From contig JANYDS010000073.1 of assembly GCA_025363475.1 (NCBI GenBank), positions 1 to 64,000 of the forward strand: DNA of 64,000 nt, read 5' to 3'. A program made the translations under genes and the position numbers. The notes below the pieces were generated by a model. It was not told the origin of the DNA, ran no database searches, and saw only the letters and a program-made list of their open reading frames with translations. Positions within the stretch are counted from its first letter, which is position 1; each line of letters opens with the position of its first letter. The stretch comes from Terriglobia bacterium (GTDB lineage: Bacteria > Acidobacteriota > Terriglobia > Bryobacterales > Bryobacteraceae). Of the stretch, positions 16,944 through 26,029 are shown piece by piece.

Positions 16944-19501
16944 TCAAACTCGTCTTTGCGTCAGGGCCGGAGCACTTAAACCGGGCGCTGATTGACCGCG
17001 CGGCTGCGATTGATCCGGAAATTCCACTGTGGGTGATCTCTGAATTCGAGTTTCCCTGCGACCATTGGATGCCTTTCCATGTGCTGCGCAGTGTGGAAGA
17101 GAATACTGAGGCAGTTCGCGCGGCACTTGCGGGTAAACAAATCCAGTCAGCAGCGATGGTGTTTTCTTCGGCAGTTCCAGTGGTCAAAATGCGGGCGCTG
17201 GCGAAGGCCATCGCGCCCGATACGGTGGCATTCGATGACAGTTTGCGGCCAGTGAGCTTCGCAGCCCATCTGATGCGCCAGGCTGCGGAAGCAGTGACTT
17301 CGCCGCGTACCCGAAAGTGGCTGCGCACCTTGACTCGTCCTGCCGATGCGGAGATTCCGGTGCGGGCGCGGCTGGCGCAATTGCGGGGCAAACAGCCGAG
17401 GGCACTGGCAGCGATAAAAGCGGCTCTCATTTCACCGGAACTGCCCGAAGGCATCACGGTTGTCATACCGAGTCGGGATGGCCGGGAATTGCTGGAAACA
17501 TTGCTCGAAACCCTGCTGCCGCAGATGCATGAAGGCGAAATTATTGTCAGCGACAATGGCTCAACAGATGGAACGGCGGCATGGCTGGCCGCAAACCATC
17601 CGGCCATCCGGGTGCTGGAATCGATTGACCCCCTTTCTTTCGCGCGGGCTGTGAATGCGGGCATCCGCATCGCGCGCTTTCACCGGATTCTGCTGCTCAA
17701 TAACGACATGATTGTGCAGCCGGGTTTTGTAGACGCGCTCAGCACAGCGTTTGATCAGATCCCCGGCCTGTTCTGTTCTACGGCGCAAATTTTCTTTCCC
17801 CCCGGCATTCGGCGCGAAGAAACGGGCAAGGCTGTCTGGCGTACCGAAGGTCCGCTTGATTTCCCGGTTCGCTGCGATGACCCGCTACCCGGAGAAAACT
17901 TCACGTGGGTGCTTTACGGCAGCGGCGGCTGTTCACTTTTCGATACCGCGAAGCTGCGCGCGCTGGGCGGTGTGAGTGAAGTCTATGAACCCGCGTATGT
18001 CGAGGACATGGATTTCGGGTACCAGGCCTGGAAGCGCGGCTGGCCCACCGTTTTCTGCGCAGGTGCTCAAGTGGAACACCGGCACCGGGCTACCACTTCG
18101 CGGTTCTATTCGCAGCGCCAGCTGGATGCTTTTGTCGAGATCAATTACCTGCGTTTTCTGGCCGAAGCCATTGGCGATGCGGGGCTTTTCCGGCAGCTCT
18201 GGAGCCAGGCAATACGCCGTCTGCAGCTCATGGGCGCGGTTGATGCTCTGCGCGAAGTTCCCCCTGTTGGCGCGCAGCCTGCCCCTGCTATCGGGGTTCT
18301 TTCCGAACCGGAAATTCTGGCGCTGGGGAATGGCGATATTGCGGTGTTCCCCGGTGGAGCGGCACTCAAAGAATGTTGCGTGGTGATTGCCAGTCCGTAT
18401 CTGCCGTTTCCGCTTTCGCATGGCGGCGCGGTGCGGATGTACAACATGATGCGGGATTCGGCTCCCATCCTGATCGCCTTTTGCGATGAGCTGGCAACCC
18501 CTGCGCCGGAGCTGCTGGCCATTTGTCGCGAAGTGATTCTGGTGCGGCGGCATGGGACTCACTACCGGAAAGATACTCCAAACCCCGATACTGTTGAGGA
18601 ATTCAAATCGGCAACGTTCCGGGCTGTGATCAAGCAGACGGTGGCCCGCTGGCAGCCCGATATTGTGCAACTGGAATTCACATGGATGGCGCAGTATGCG
18701 GACGCCTGTGCACCCGCGAAAACGATCCTTGTAGAACACGACATTACGTTCGATCTTCAGGAGCAGTTACTGGCGGCCAACCCTGCCGATTGGGAACTCC
18801 GGCAACAACTCGCCAAGTGGAGGGCCTTTGAAACCGCGGCGTGGAGTCAGGTTGATGCAGTGGTTACGATGTCGGCCCGCGATCAGGTGGCGGTGCAGGG
18901 TGCGGTAAACGCTGCGCGGTCTGTGATGTGCCTGCCCAATGGCGTTGATACGCTTCGGTTCCAGTCTGTTGCGGCCACACCTGAACCGCGCCGCCTGCTT
19001 TTCATTGGTTCGTTCGCACATCTGCCGAACGTGCTGGCAGTTGAGTTTTTTGTGAACGAAGTGTGGCCGCTGCTTGGACCTGGCTATACGTTGCACATTA
19101 TTGCCGGCATGCGGCGGGAACGCTATCCCGTGCGGGCGGACCTGACCCAGGCGGGCATCATACTGGAAGGCTTTGTCGCCGATGTGCGCCCGGCTTATGC
19201 GCAAGCGGAACTGGTGCTGGCTCCCCTGCCCGCCTCAGCCGGAACCAATATAAAGGTGCTGGAAGCGATGGCGATGGGCCGCGTTGTGGTGAGCACTCCC
19301 GCCGGCATCAATGGCCTGAAGCTGACTCCCGGCAAAGACATTCTGCTGGCTCATACGGCAGCCGAAATGGCAGAGATGATCCGAAGCGGCCGCCGCGAAG
19401 TGATGGAAAAAGCGGCCCGCGAAACGGCGCTCGGTTATGACTGGAGCCGCATCGCAGAGGCTCAGGCAGACCTGTACCGGCAGCTTACCGGCGAACGATG
19501 A
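16922..19501 (+). CDS. GT2-GT4 fusion glycosyltransferase
   Basis: About 859 residues from the ATG at 16922; a GTG at 16889 is possible. After an N-terminal region of about 175 residues comes a GT-A domain of family 2: VVIPSRDG, IIVSDNGSTDG, NNDM in the DxD position and EDMDFGYQAWKRGW near the active site. From about residue 475 a GT-B domain of family 4 follows: SHGGAVRMYNM, LPNGVDT, IGSFAHLPN, and the donor-site stretch ending in NIKVLEAMAMG. One protein would add two sugars in succession, for example in a surface polysaccharide. It overlaps the upstream gene and its 3' end overlaps the convergent methyltransferase by 17 bases. Confidence 0.88.
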   Translation: MPPSADLIKLVFASGPEHLNRALIDRAAAIDPEIPLWVISEFEFPCDHWMPFHVLRSVEENTEAVRAALAGKQIQSAAMVFSSAVPVVKMRALAKAIAPDTVAFDDSLRPVSFAAHLMRQAAEAVTSPRTRKWLRTLTRPADAEIPVRARLAQLRGKQPRALAAIKAALISPELPEGITVVIPSRDGRELLETLLETLLPQMHEGEIIVSDNGSTDGTAAWLAANHPAIRVLESIDPLSFARAVNAGIRIARFHRILLLNNDMIVQPGFVDALSTAFDQIPGLFCSTAQIFFPPGIRREETGKAVWRTEGPLDFPVRCDDPLPGENFTWVLYGSGGCSLFDTAKLRALGGVSEVYEPAYVEDMDFGYQAWKRGWPTVFCAGAQVEHRHRATTSRFYSQRQLDAFVEINYLRFLAEAIGDAGLFRQLWSQAIRRLQLMGAVDALREVPPVGAQPAPAIGVLSEPEILALGNGDIAVFPGGAALKECCVVIASPYLPFPLSHGGAVRMYNMMRDSAPILIAFCDELATPAPELLAICREVILVRRHGTHYRKDTPNPDTVEEFKSATFRAVIKQTVARWQPDIVQLEFTWMAQYADACAPAKTILVEHDITFDLQEQLLAANPADWELRQQLAKWRAFETAAWSQVDAVVTMSARDQVAVQGAVNAARSVMCLPNGVDTLRFQSVAATPEPRRLLFIGSFAHLPNVLAVEFFVNEVWPLLGPGYTLHIIAGMRRERYPVRADLTQAGIILEGFVADVRPAYAQAELVLAPLPASAGTNIKVLEAMAMGRVVVSTPAGINGLKLTPGKDILLAHTAAEMAEMIRSGRREVMEKAARETALGYDWSRIAEAQADLYRQLTGER

Positions 19502-20165
19502 CTTCCCGCAGATTGTCGCGGGTGAGGAAGAACTTCACGGATTCAAACTTGGCGAACAGCTTTTCCAGATTGCGGTTGTTGAAGACCTGAGCGGCTGGTC
19601 GCAAGCTTCGCTCAGTAAGCTGAAGGGTCTTGTTGTCCACAATGCGGAAGGCATAGGACGGCACTTCGGTCGCGCGTTCAGAGGCGGAGAAAAACGCCAG
19701 TAAATAGGAATTGGGCCGCATCACTTCATAGAGACGATCCACGGTCGCGGTCAGTAGCGCGGGACTCATGAACTGAAGTGCATCCCACAGCAGAACGCCG
19801 TCGAAACTATACGACGGGTACTCGAAATTCTGAGTTAGAAAGTATTCAATACGACCGGGATTCGTCTGCTCGGCGAGGCCGGGTCCGAATGCTTCGTCGA
19901 TGTTGCGGACCAGATCCTGCGTGTAGACTTTGTGGCCCAGGTTGATGAGGAAGTTGATGTTGTCCTGGCTGGCACCGGCGCAATCGAGGACCTGCAGCCC
20001 CACTACATCGCGGATGCTGAAGAAAAACTGTTCGAGGCCACGGCTCTGGCGCGTGGATGGCAGTTCTGGCTTCTGTGGCTTGCGCAAGGGAGTGAAATGC
20101 GGAGCCGAGGATGAAACCGGCCCCGCATCCTTGCGAAAAAGCGCTCGAAGTTTTTCCCCCAGCAC
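19485..20165 (-). CDS. SAM-dependent methyltransferase-like protein
   Basis: 226 residues. The middle shows a Rossmann methyltransferase outline: VLDCAGASQDN in the motif I position (a glycine-poor variant), DGVLLWDALQFM in the motif IV position and LYEVMRPNSYLLAFF as the strand after it. The N-terminus (residues 1-45) is basic and proline-rich, likely disordered. The first glycine of the usual GxGxG is replaced by alanine, so activity is uncertain. It ends inside the glycosyltransferase gene tail and lies 14 bases after the bactofilin gene, with which it is probably co-transcribed. Confidence 0.7.
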   Translation of the reverse strand: MLGEKLRALFRKDAGPVSSSAPHFTPLRKPQKPELPSTRQSRGLEQFFFSIRDVVGLQVLDCAGASQDNINFLINLGHKVYTQDLVRNIDEAFGPGLAEQTNPGRIEYFLTQNFEYPSYSFDGVLLWDALQFMSPALLTATVDRLYEVMRPNSYLLAFFSASERATEVPSYAFRIVDNKTLQLTERSLRPAAQVFNNRNLEKLFAKFESVKFFLTRDNLREVIVRR

Positions 20166-20179
20166 AGGCGCTTCCTGGC

Positions 20180-20728
20180 CTAGCGGGCTGCGCCAGGCGT
20201 TGGTGCGGGTGTGGCAACGGCGGGTGCGGCTGCGGGTGCAGTGGCAGCGGCTTTCGGTTCCGGTTTGCGAATGTCGATGCTGCCTTTGAAAACGGCGCCA
20301 TCTTCAATGCTGATACGGGCGGTGGTGATGTCACCGACCAGCTTGGCATCCTTGCGGATGTCCACCTTGTCGCTGACTTCCACGTTCCCCTGAACCTGAC
20401 CGAGGATGATAACGTCGCGGGCTTTGATGCCTGCTTTCACGCGGCCGTTGGGACCGATTGTGACCTTATTTTCCAAAGTCTCGATGGTGCCTTCGACATC
20501 TCCATCGACGTAAAGGTCTTCCTTGGCGAAGATCTGGCCGACGATCCGGACGGATTTGCCAATGGTCGCGGCACTGCGCGAATCCGGCTCTGGGGTACGG
20601 AAAGCTGTTGATGACACGGGTGTAGGTTCCTTCCTGGGTTCCGCAACAGGTGCGGGGGCGGGCTGGGCAGTGACCGGGCGCGGCGCAGGAGGCGCCGGCG
20701 GATCTTCTCTTTTATTCCAGATGCTCAC
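20180..20728 (-). CDS. bactofilin-type cytoskeletal protein
   Basis: About 182 residues. The central part (about 55-155) is a right-handed beta-helix of the bactofilin/DUF583 family: short repeated strands such as VGQIFAKEDLYVDGDVEG, NGRVKAGIKARDVIILG and VDIRKDAKLVGDI. The N- and C-terminal tails are proline- and alanine-rich, as usual. Bactofilins form polymers without nucleotide that organise the cell envelope. I take the GTG at 20728 as start, followed by SIWNKRED; a TTG nine bases upstream is also possible. The downstream methyltransferase-like gene is in the same direction. Confidence 0.88.
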   Translation of the reverse strand: MSIWNKREDPPAPPAPRPVTAQPAPAPVAEPRKEPTPVSSTAFRTPEPDSRSAATIGKSVRIVGQIFAKEDLYVDGDVEGTIETLENKVTIGPNGRVKAGIKARDVIILGQVQGNVEVSDKVDIRKDAKLVGDITTARISIEDGAVFKGSIDIRKPEPKAAATAPAAAPAVATPAPTPGAAR

Positions 20729-20782
20729 TATCCTCAAGTTTACCCGAGGTGCAATGAACCCCGCAACGCAGCTTAAATTGGG

Positions 20783-21478
20783 TTACCGAAAAAGTCGTGC
20801 GATTGCGAACGCTGCCGCAGCTGCCACACCGCCGATGAGGGTGGTCTGCAGGCCGCCGCGCCACATGGGAATGCCTGTGAAACGGGCTTTAATACAGCCG
20901 AAAACGGCCAGCGCGGTGAGGGTGACGACGACGGAGGCGATGAGGGCGTCGCCGAGATCTTTCATCAGAAAGTAAGGGCCCAGCGGGATGAATCCGCCAG
21001 CGATGTAGGAAACGGCGATGGTGGCTGCGCTGCGGAAGGCGCGTTTGGGGTCTGGTTCTTCCAGGCCGAGTTCGAAACGCATCATGAAATCGACCCAGCG
21101 CTTTTCGTCGGAACTGATGGCTTTGACGATGGGGCCCACCTGTTCGGGCGTGAGGCCCCAGTCTGCAAAAATCTCTTCCACTTCAGCGATTTCTTTTTCG
21201 GGAACGAGGCGCGTTTCGTCGATTTCGCGCTGGAGTTCGTTTTGATAATGCTCTTCGTCGGTGCGTGCGGCGAGGTAGCCGCCGAGGCCCATCGCGATGG
21301 AACCGGCGGCGATTTCGGCCAGGCCTGCGAGCACTACGACGGAGGTTCCGACTTTGGCACCGGAGAGTCCGGCGGCAAGGGCGAAAGGTACAGTGAGGCC
21401 GTCTGACATGCCGATCACGACATCGCGAACGGTTTCCGTGGCGGTGAAGTGGTGTTCGATATGAACTGTATTTCGCAT
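20783..21478 (-). CDS. VIT1/CCC1-family membrane transporter
   Basis: 231 residues with five predicted membrane helices. Family marks: DVVIGMSDGLTVPFALAAGL near the N-terminus, AGSIAMGLGGYLA, a cytoplasmic helical segment rich in glutamates (EIDETRLVPEKEIAEVEEIF) that binds metal in VIT proteins, then AGGFIPLGPYF. Members move iron or manganese out of the cytoplasm. The start at 21478 has AGG seven bases upstream; a longer frame to 21640 exists but carries non-family sequence. Confidence 0.88.
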   Translation of the reverse strand: MRNTVHIEHHFTATETVRDVVIGMSDGLTVPFALAAGLSGAKVGTSVVVLAGLAEIAAGSIAMGLGGYLAARTDEEHYQNELQREIDETRLVPEKEIAEVEEIFADWGLTPEQVGPIVKAISSDEKRWVDFMMRFELGLEEPDPKRAFRSAATIAVSYIAGGFIPLGPYFLMKDLGDALIASVVVTLTALAVFGCIKARFTGIPMWRGGLQTTLIGGVAAAAAFAIARLFR

Positions 21479-21529
21479 GGTTTTGCCTATTGTTTCACGA
21501 ATGTTCAGGTATATTGAAAAGCGGTTCCG

Positions 21530-22270
21530 CTCATCATAAAAATAGCTGTCGTTCTGCTGTTCGCGCTTTCGGTAAGCCTTTATGCTACGGAGTTTTGGGA
21601 GGCAATTCCGTTTGAAAAATGGAATGACAAGCAGGCCCACAGGATCCTGACAAACTCACCGTGGGCGCATGAGGTTCTGGTAACTATTCCGGGGGGATCT
21701 TCGGCAGGGGCCGCCAGGCGGCCCGATGGAACTCTGAGTCCGTTTGCCCAGAGTTCCGCACCGGTTAAGGAAGAACATCGAACTTTGGGAATCGGGCCGG
21801 AAGGAGGGTCACGGCCCGCTGGCGATCCGAATCCGAAGGACGAGCCGGCACTGGTTCCTGGCGGGAACCTCTTTAGACACATCCGCGCTGGTGAACGTGT
21901 CATGGGAATCTGCTTTGCCCGTTCGCCAGGCTCTGGAACATATTCGAGGCGCGGTTCAAAACCCGGTTCCGATGCCAGAAGGAACCTATGTCCATTCCAT
22001 AGCCGTGACGAATGTGACGCCGGAGATGGAACGGATCTCGACAAGGCTTGCGATGGCCGAGGGTGCGAGTCTTAAAATCGGTCGGGCCAAACCGGCCAGA
22101 GCCAGCGCCATGAAGGTCACCCAAAACGGGCACAACGTAAGATCTTCATTTCGAGTTCTTCGCGGCTCCGGTGCAGGGTCAGGAGGCAGACTTCGCGCTT
22201 CAGATCGGCCCTGCAATTCTGCGCCAGCGCTTTCACCTGGAAGACATGATGTTACCAAGAAAAACCGGCT
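21530..22270 (+). pseudogene. GWxTD-domain-like gene remnant
   Basis: Three successive frames give one protein. The first (from about 21530) has a hydrophobic leader and FWEAIPFEKWNDKQAHRIL then NSPWAHEV, typical of GWxTD-like Acidobacteria proteins. The second (about 21855-22130) has VSWESALPVRQALEH and later the MERISTRLAMA stretch. The third (to about 22270) has FEFFAAP and FALQIGPAI, then RFHLEDMM, matching the family's C-terminal strands. Two +1 frame changes are needed, and no ATG, GTG or TTG opens the first frame. It is a pseudogene or carries several sequencing indels. Confidence 0.65.
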
Positions 22271-22355
22271 CTCTAAAAAGAGTCTACCGACCAAATCGCT
22301 GCTCCTTCTCACCGCCGCGGCCATTTGGGTGGAAAACTGGTATTCTTGAGTCTAG

Positions 22356-22718
22356 GGGGGCGTAACGGCTTCGACGGGATTGAATCGCGGTGTGAGAGGC
22401 GTGTCGGGTTCCGAGCTCCCGTTAAACGATCGGAAAAACAAAACTGCCAATAACATGCAGTTTGCATACGCTGCTTAATTAAACCTAAGTCAGCGCGCTC
22501 CGACCTTCCAGCCCGCGGGTTGGTTAGTGAGCGTCATTCAGCGGGATAGGGAGCAGACTTCTGTTCGGAGTCGAGACCCGAGATCAATCGGACTAGGTAC
22601 AGTGCCCCGTTTGCCGGCTCTGAAGTACTGACCGAATAAAAAGAACCGCGCTACACACGTAGTCTCTTCACTTCGGGCTTTTTCGGACGGGGGTTCAACT
22701 CCCCCCGCCTCCACCAAT
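22356..22718 (+). ncRNA. ssrA: transfer-messenger RNA (tmRNA)
   Basis: The 5' part GGGGGCGTAACGG followed by CTTCGACGGG is the conserved tmRNA start, and the 3' end closes with a TpsiC arm (GGGGGTTCAACTCCCCC) and encoded CCA. The first seven bases, GGGGGCG, pair with CGCCTCC just before ACCA, forming the acceptor stem. The tag frame is at 22446-22478 and encodes ANNMQFAYAA followed by TAA. tmRNA with SmpB rescues stalled ribosomes and marks the protein for proteolysis. It is the standard one-piece form, 363 nt long, transcribed on its own. Confidence 0.97.
22446..22478 (+). other. tmRNA tag-peptide reading frame
   Basis: GCC opens the resume frame and TAA closes it; the tag is ANNMQFAYAA. 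The AA end is the usual protease recognition site. This is the coding section inside ssrA. Confidence 0.92.
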
Positions 22719-23202
22719 TTGACGTAAGCGACAGGGGCAATTATGTTCACGGCGTTTGGAAGATCCACAACAAACGCCGTGTTCCCTGTGGCCGAGTGCA
22801 TTTCACCCTCTGGCTATCGACTGGATGCTGGCTGCCAGCCATAACGGGTAGTGATATACCAACGTAATCGAATTACCTCCCGCGGCGGGTACAGGAGAAG
22901 CTCGTCGAAATCTCCACAACATTGCGTTGTGCCTGGCTTGTTCTTTTAACTCCCGCCTCCACCGCTGTCTTACTGCGCTGCTGTGCGCTCGCGATCGAGC
23001 GCTGCATGCACCCGACATTGCACTCGCGCAGCAGGCAATCGAATCGAAATCGCACGCATCACAGGACGGTACATTAGACCCCGCTCCCAACCAATCCGAT
23101 TACCTTGCCCGGGAATATGACTGAGACTTATGCTGACGGAAACCTGGACTTACAACCCAGTGGGGCAGTTGAGCACGCGCGAGTAAGCGTGGAAATCAGA
23201 AA
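22719..23202. other. gene-free stretch downstream of ssrA
   Basis: I see no gene with support here. It has the hairpin at 22748-22781 and another 7-bp stem at 22985-23002. Open frames on both strands have no recognisable domains. It ends at the stop of the minus-strand membrane protein gene. Confidence 0.5.
22748..22781. terminator. possible terminator hairpin after ssrA
   Basis: CACGGCGTTTG at 22748-22758 pairs perfectly with CAAACGCCGTG at 22771-22781 around a 12-nt loop, 30 bases after the tmRNA. There is no T-run afterwards, so it may act only weakly or stabilise the 3' end. Confidence 0.4.
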
Positions 23203-25185
23203 TCAGGGGGCAAACAAGTAACCCCGGGCGTCCGGTGTCGAGATCTCAGGCCGCAGGGAGTAAATCCAGCTATGCTTATTCCCCCAGACCAGATCCGTGT
23301 TCCGCACCACCAGCGCAGCAATTCCGAAATGCTGCGCCACCGCGATCACATCATCCGGGGCCATTTGTCCGTCAAACACTTCGAGCAGCGCGGGCAATGC
23401 TCTGCGGCACGCAGCCGCATCCCCGCCCATCACCGTGAGACACTCCGGACCGGTCGCAACCGTTTGCCTGTGCGAGTACAGGCCCATCTCATAGTCCGCG
23501 TCAAGCCCCGGGTTTCCCTGCACAATGGCGGTCGCCGGCAGTTCACGGTCAAGTTCCCGGTAGATCCTGCGCAGCGACCAGGCGAGTCGTCCCGCATCCC
23601 CGCTCCGGTCATCCGCTGCGTGATAAACCCTCAGTTGCGTCACTTGATAAACCGTCCCCGCCAAACCGACAGCCATGAAGCCGTAAACGAGCGGTATCAC
23701 CCGCGTCTTCGGTAAATCAAACAGCCCCGTGGCCCATATGAGCAGCAGAAACTGTAGCACCATGAACCCACGCCAGCCCAGATCGTTGTTCGCAATTGTG
23801 GCCGAGCGGACAAATGTGCACAGCAGCAGAATCGCTGTCGCCATCGCTGCGGCCACGCAATCCTGCGGACGATCCCGCTTTAACCTCCGCGCCGCCACAA
23901 TGCCGGCCAGAAGGAAGAACCCGAACTCAACCCCATACGTCAGGGGAACGAACAACACCCGGATCAGCGGCACTCCGGCATTCAGGCCGAATATTCCCGC
24001 CAGTGGCGCGCTCTCCCACAAACCCCACATCACAACGCGGCCGCCCGCGCTTACCTTCATCAACTGCAGCAGATTTGGCATCGCAAACAAAACACCAGCC
24101 GCGCCCCCGGCCGCAATTGCTCCGGCGTGACGCCACCATCCCTGTGTCACCGCCAGCAGCAGCCACGCGCAGACTGCCACCGCCGCTGCGAAGCCCACAT
24201 AGATGGAACAGCCCGCCGCGCCCGCGAAGACCGCGCCCGCAAACAAACAGTGCAAGATCCGCGCCCGTTTGGTTTCACAGACCCTGGCGGCCTGCCACAA
24301 CAGCAGAATCCCCGCGAGCCCCGCAACCACAGCCGCGACGTGGTGCGGAACCCACAGCGTCGCATCCACCCATGACGTGACCTGGTCCGTCGCCCACCAC
24401 TCCATATCCCGGGGCGGCTTCTGATTCCGAATAAAGTACAACAGATTCGGAATCAGATCGAGACCTGTCACCGTCAGCAACCCGAACCCGATGATTGACC
24501 GTCTTCGCAGCACCGCGCCCCGCAGCCCTTCGAAAATCCGCAGCCATAGCGGTATCAGGGCCATTAACGAAAAGCCACTCCAGACCACACTCGCGTTGAA
24601 CGCATCCCGGGCCGTGATGGCCCCATTGCCGAGGGCCTGCGCAACGCTGCACAGCGCAAACCAGAACACGTGGTAACGCAGCGCAGTGTCGCCGCTCACA
24701 TGATTGAAGGGGGTCATTGGAGGCACGCCCGTCCGCGTCACAGCGTCAATGACCGCCACGCGGAATTCGTGGTCCCAGGCTGCGGCAGAATGATAGACCC
24801 GGTGTCCGAATTCAAGGTCACTCACGGAAAACAGACTGACCATTATCCAGACGCCAGCCAACAAAACCGCCGTGAACGGTATACGGCCCCAGCCGCGCTC
24901 GTGCCGATTTAACTGCGGCACGATCAACCACAGAAACGCGCACTGCGTCAGGCCGAACGCGATCCACAGGATGGGTGCGGAGTGCAAAAGTAGAAGAAGA
25001 TAAACCGCCAGCGGTGTCAAGCCGGCAGAGAGTGACAGACTGATGGCAAGACGGAACGCCACGCCGGAGGCCCGGAAGCCAAACAGATCACCAGCCCAAC
25101 CGGCCACATAACCCGGCGTGAGCAGCAGGGGAACAAACAGGCTGACAGCCAGGGCGGAGCCGGGAACATCGGGAAAAAGAAACAT
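23203..25185 (-). CDS. polytopic membrane protein, possible GT-C-type
   Basis: 660 residues with about 12 hydrophobic helices, from an ATG at 25185. Between helices near residue 135 sits WDHEFRVAVIDAVTRTG followed by FNHVSGDTALRYHVFW, a large extracytoplasmic loop with acidic and histidine residues as in GT-C glycosyltransferases and related mannosyltransferase-like proteins. The C-terminal soluble part (about 530-660) has the segment DADYEMGLYSHR. Its exact role is unknown; it may add sugars to lipid-linked carriers. It lies alone, opposite to the neighbouring debris. Confidence 0.7.
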   Translation of the reverse strand: MFLFPDVPGSALAVSLFVPLLLTPGYVAGWAGDLFGFRASGVAFRLAISLSLSAGLTPLAVYLLLLLHSAPILWIAFGLTQCAFLWLIVPQLNRHERGWGRIPFTAVLLAGVWIMVSLFSVSDLEFGHRVYHSAAAWDHEFRVAVIDAVTRTGVPPMTPFNHVSGDTALRYHVFWFALCSVAQALGNGAITARDAFNASVVWSGFSLMALIPLWLRIFEGLRGAVLRRRSIIGFGLLTVTGLDLIPNLLYFIRNQKPPRDMEWWATDQVTSWVDATLWVPHHVAAVVAGLAGILLLWQAARVCETKRARILHCLFAGAVFAGAAGCSIYVGFAAAVAVCAWLLLAVTQGWWRHAGAIAAGGAAGVLFAMPNLLQLMKVSAGGRVVMWGLWESAPLAGIFGLNAGVPLIRVLFVPLTYGVEFGFFLLAGIVAARRLKRDRPQDCVAAAMATAILLLCTFVRSATIANNDLGWRGFMVLQFLLLIWATGLFDLPKTRVIPLVYGFMAVGLAGTVYQVTQLRVYHAADDRSGDAGRLAWSLRRIYRELDRELPATAIVQGNPGLDADYEMGLYSHRQTVATGPECLTVMGGDAAACRRALPALLEVFDGQMAPDDVIAVAQHFGIAALVVRNTDLVWGNKHSWIYSLRPEISTPDARGYLFAP

Positions 25186-25811
25186 GTGCGGGGCTGTTGG
25201 CTATTCGCCAATATACAGCCGCCGCACGCAGGGAACACTCCTGCTATTGGTTATCGCTTCGTCACCACGACGTCAGCGCCCTCAGAATGTGGTGAACGTC
25301 GTCGGACCGGAATATCCGGGGACTGTGGGGGATTACGGCTGGGCTGGCTGTGGGGGATTAGTTTCGGGGTAAAGTCGGGTTTAGTCGGGCTTCCCTGGGT
25401 TTTTGTCGGGTTTTGTTGGGATGATTCTCGGGTTATTTCCCGGGTTGTTATTGTTTGTTTTCAATCACTTCGCCGGGTTCGGTGGTTATTTTTTCATTTT
25501 CTCGGGATCGGAGTGCTGCCCGGAAGCTTTGTTGGCTTGTCGGCTTCCGGGGCAGAATGGTGGCGCTGGCTCTCGGCTCGATCAAAATATGCGATTGTCA
25601 AAAACCATTGGTGCCCCGGTTTGGCGGGGAAGCCCGGATTTCTGTGTGGACCATAGCATGTGTGGCGGCGGAAAACGGGTGCGGGGTTGGGGGCTGATGG
25701 GTTCAGGCCCTTATTATTCAGCGAGATGGCGATATTTTGAGGCTGCGTGACTGATAAAGGTTGTGTATCGGGTGTGACGTGCGTTTTCAGATAAACCCAA
25801 GCCCTTGAGAT
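25186..25811. other. gene debris, G/T-rich on plus strand
   Basis: No intact gene. The plus strand is unusually rich in G and T around 25340-25560. At 25322-25345 the DNA matches 31720-31743 at 20 of 24 bases and codes for GDYGWAG, a motif from the C-terminal half of the serine hydrolase gene at 30601-31872. I therefore read it as the relic of a related hydrolase gene; the rest is not recognisable. Confidence 0.45.
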
Positions 25812-25943
25812 TTACTGAACAATGGTGTTCTGCCTACTGTCCTCAGGTTTGGCGGAGTGCGGGTGGTTATCTACCCACACCACGTGATACTTCACGTCGT
25901 ACACCGCGTGCGCGCTATGCCTGTATTCCGCCACCTCCCCCAT
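25812..25943 (-). pseudogene. tnpA: IS200/IS605 TnpA N-terminal remnant
   Basis: The ATG at 25943 starts MGEVAEYRHS, then the reading continues AHAVYDVKYHVVWV, the conserved first strand of IS200/IS605-type Y1 transposases. After residue 24 (about 25872) the similarity stops and unrelated residues follow to a stop at 25812. The HUH histidines and catalytic tyrosine are absent, so it cannot transpose. It is too short to be kept as a normal gene and marks an ancient insertion. Confidence 0.65.
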
Positions 25944-25977
25944 TCTCGTAGATCGGAACGGGCTGCTCAAAGCTGAA

Positions 25978-25993
25978 ACCGCCTAAAGGCGGT
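25978..25993. repeat. hairpin of IS200/IS605 left end (remnant)
   Basis: ACCGCCT and AGGCGGT form a perfect 7-bp stem with a 2-base loop, 35 bp upstream of the tnpA remnant start. Subterminal hairpins at this place are the recognition structures of IS200/IS605 single-strand transposons, so this is probably the element's left end. Confidence 0.5.
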
Positions 25994-26029
25994 GGGATTG
26001 GACCGGGCGGACGGAGCTAAACCCAGTAA

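Noticed and set aside
22985-23002. 7-bp stem GCGCTCG/CGAGCGC
   Set aside because: Short GC-rich stem without T-run or gene context; could be chance.
22803-23090. 95-codon minus-strand frame
   Set aside because: No domain, no start signal and low-complexity Cys/Ser/Arg content; probably chance.
25186-25656. 156-codon plus-strand frame
   Set aside because: Trp/Gly/Val-rich without family likeness; comes from the G/T-rich composition of the debris region.
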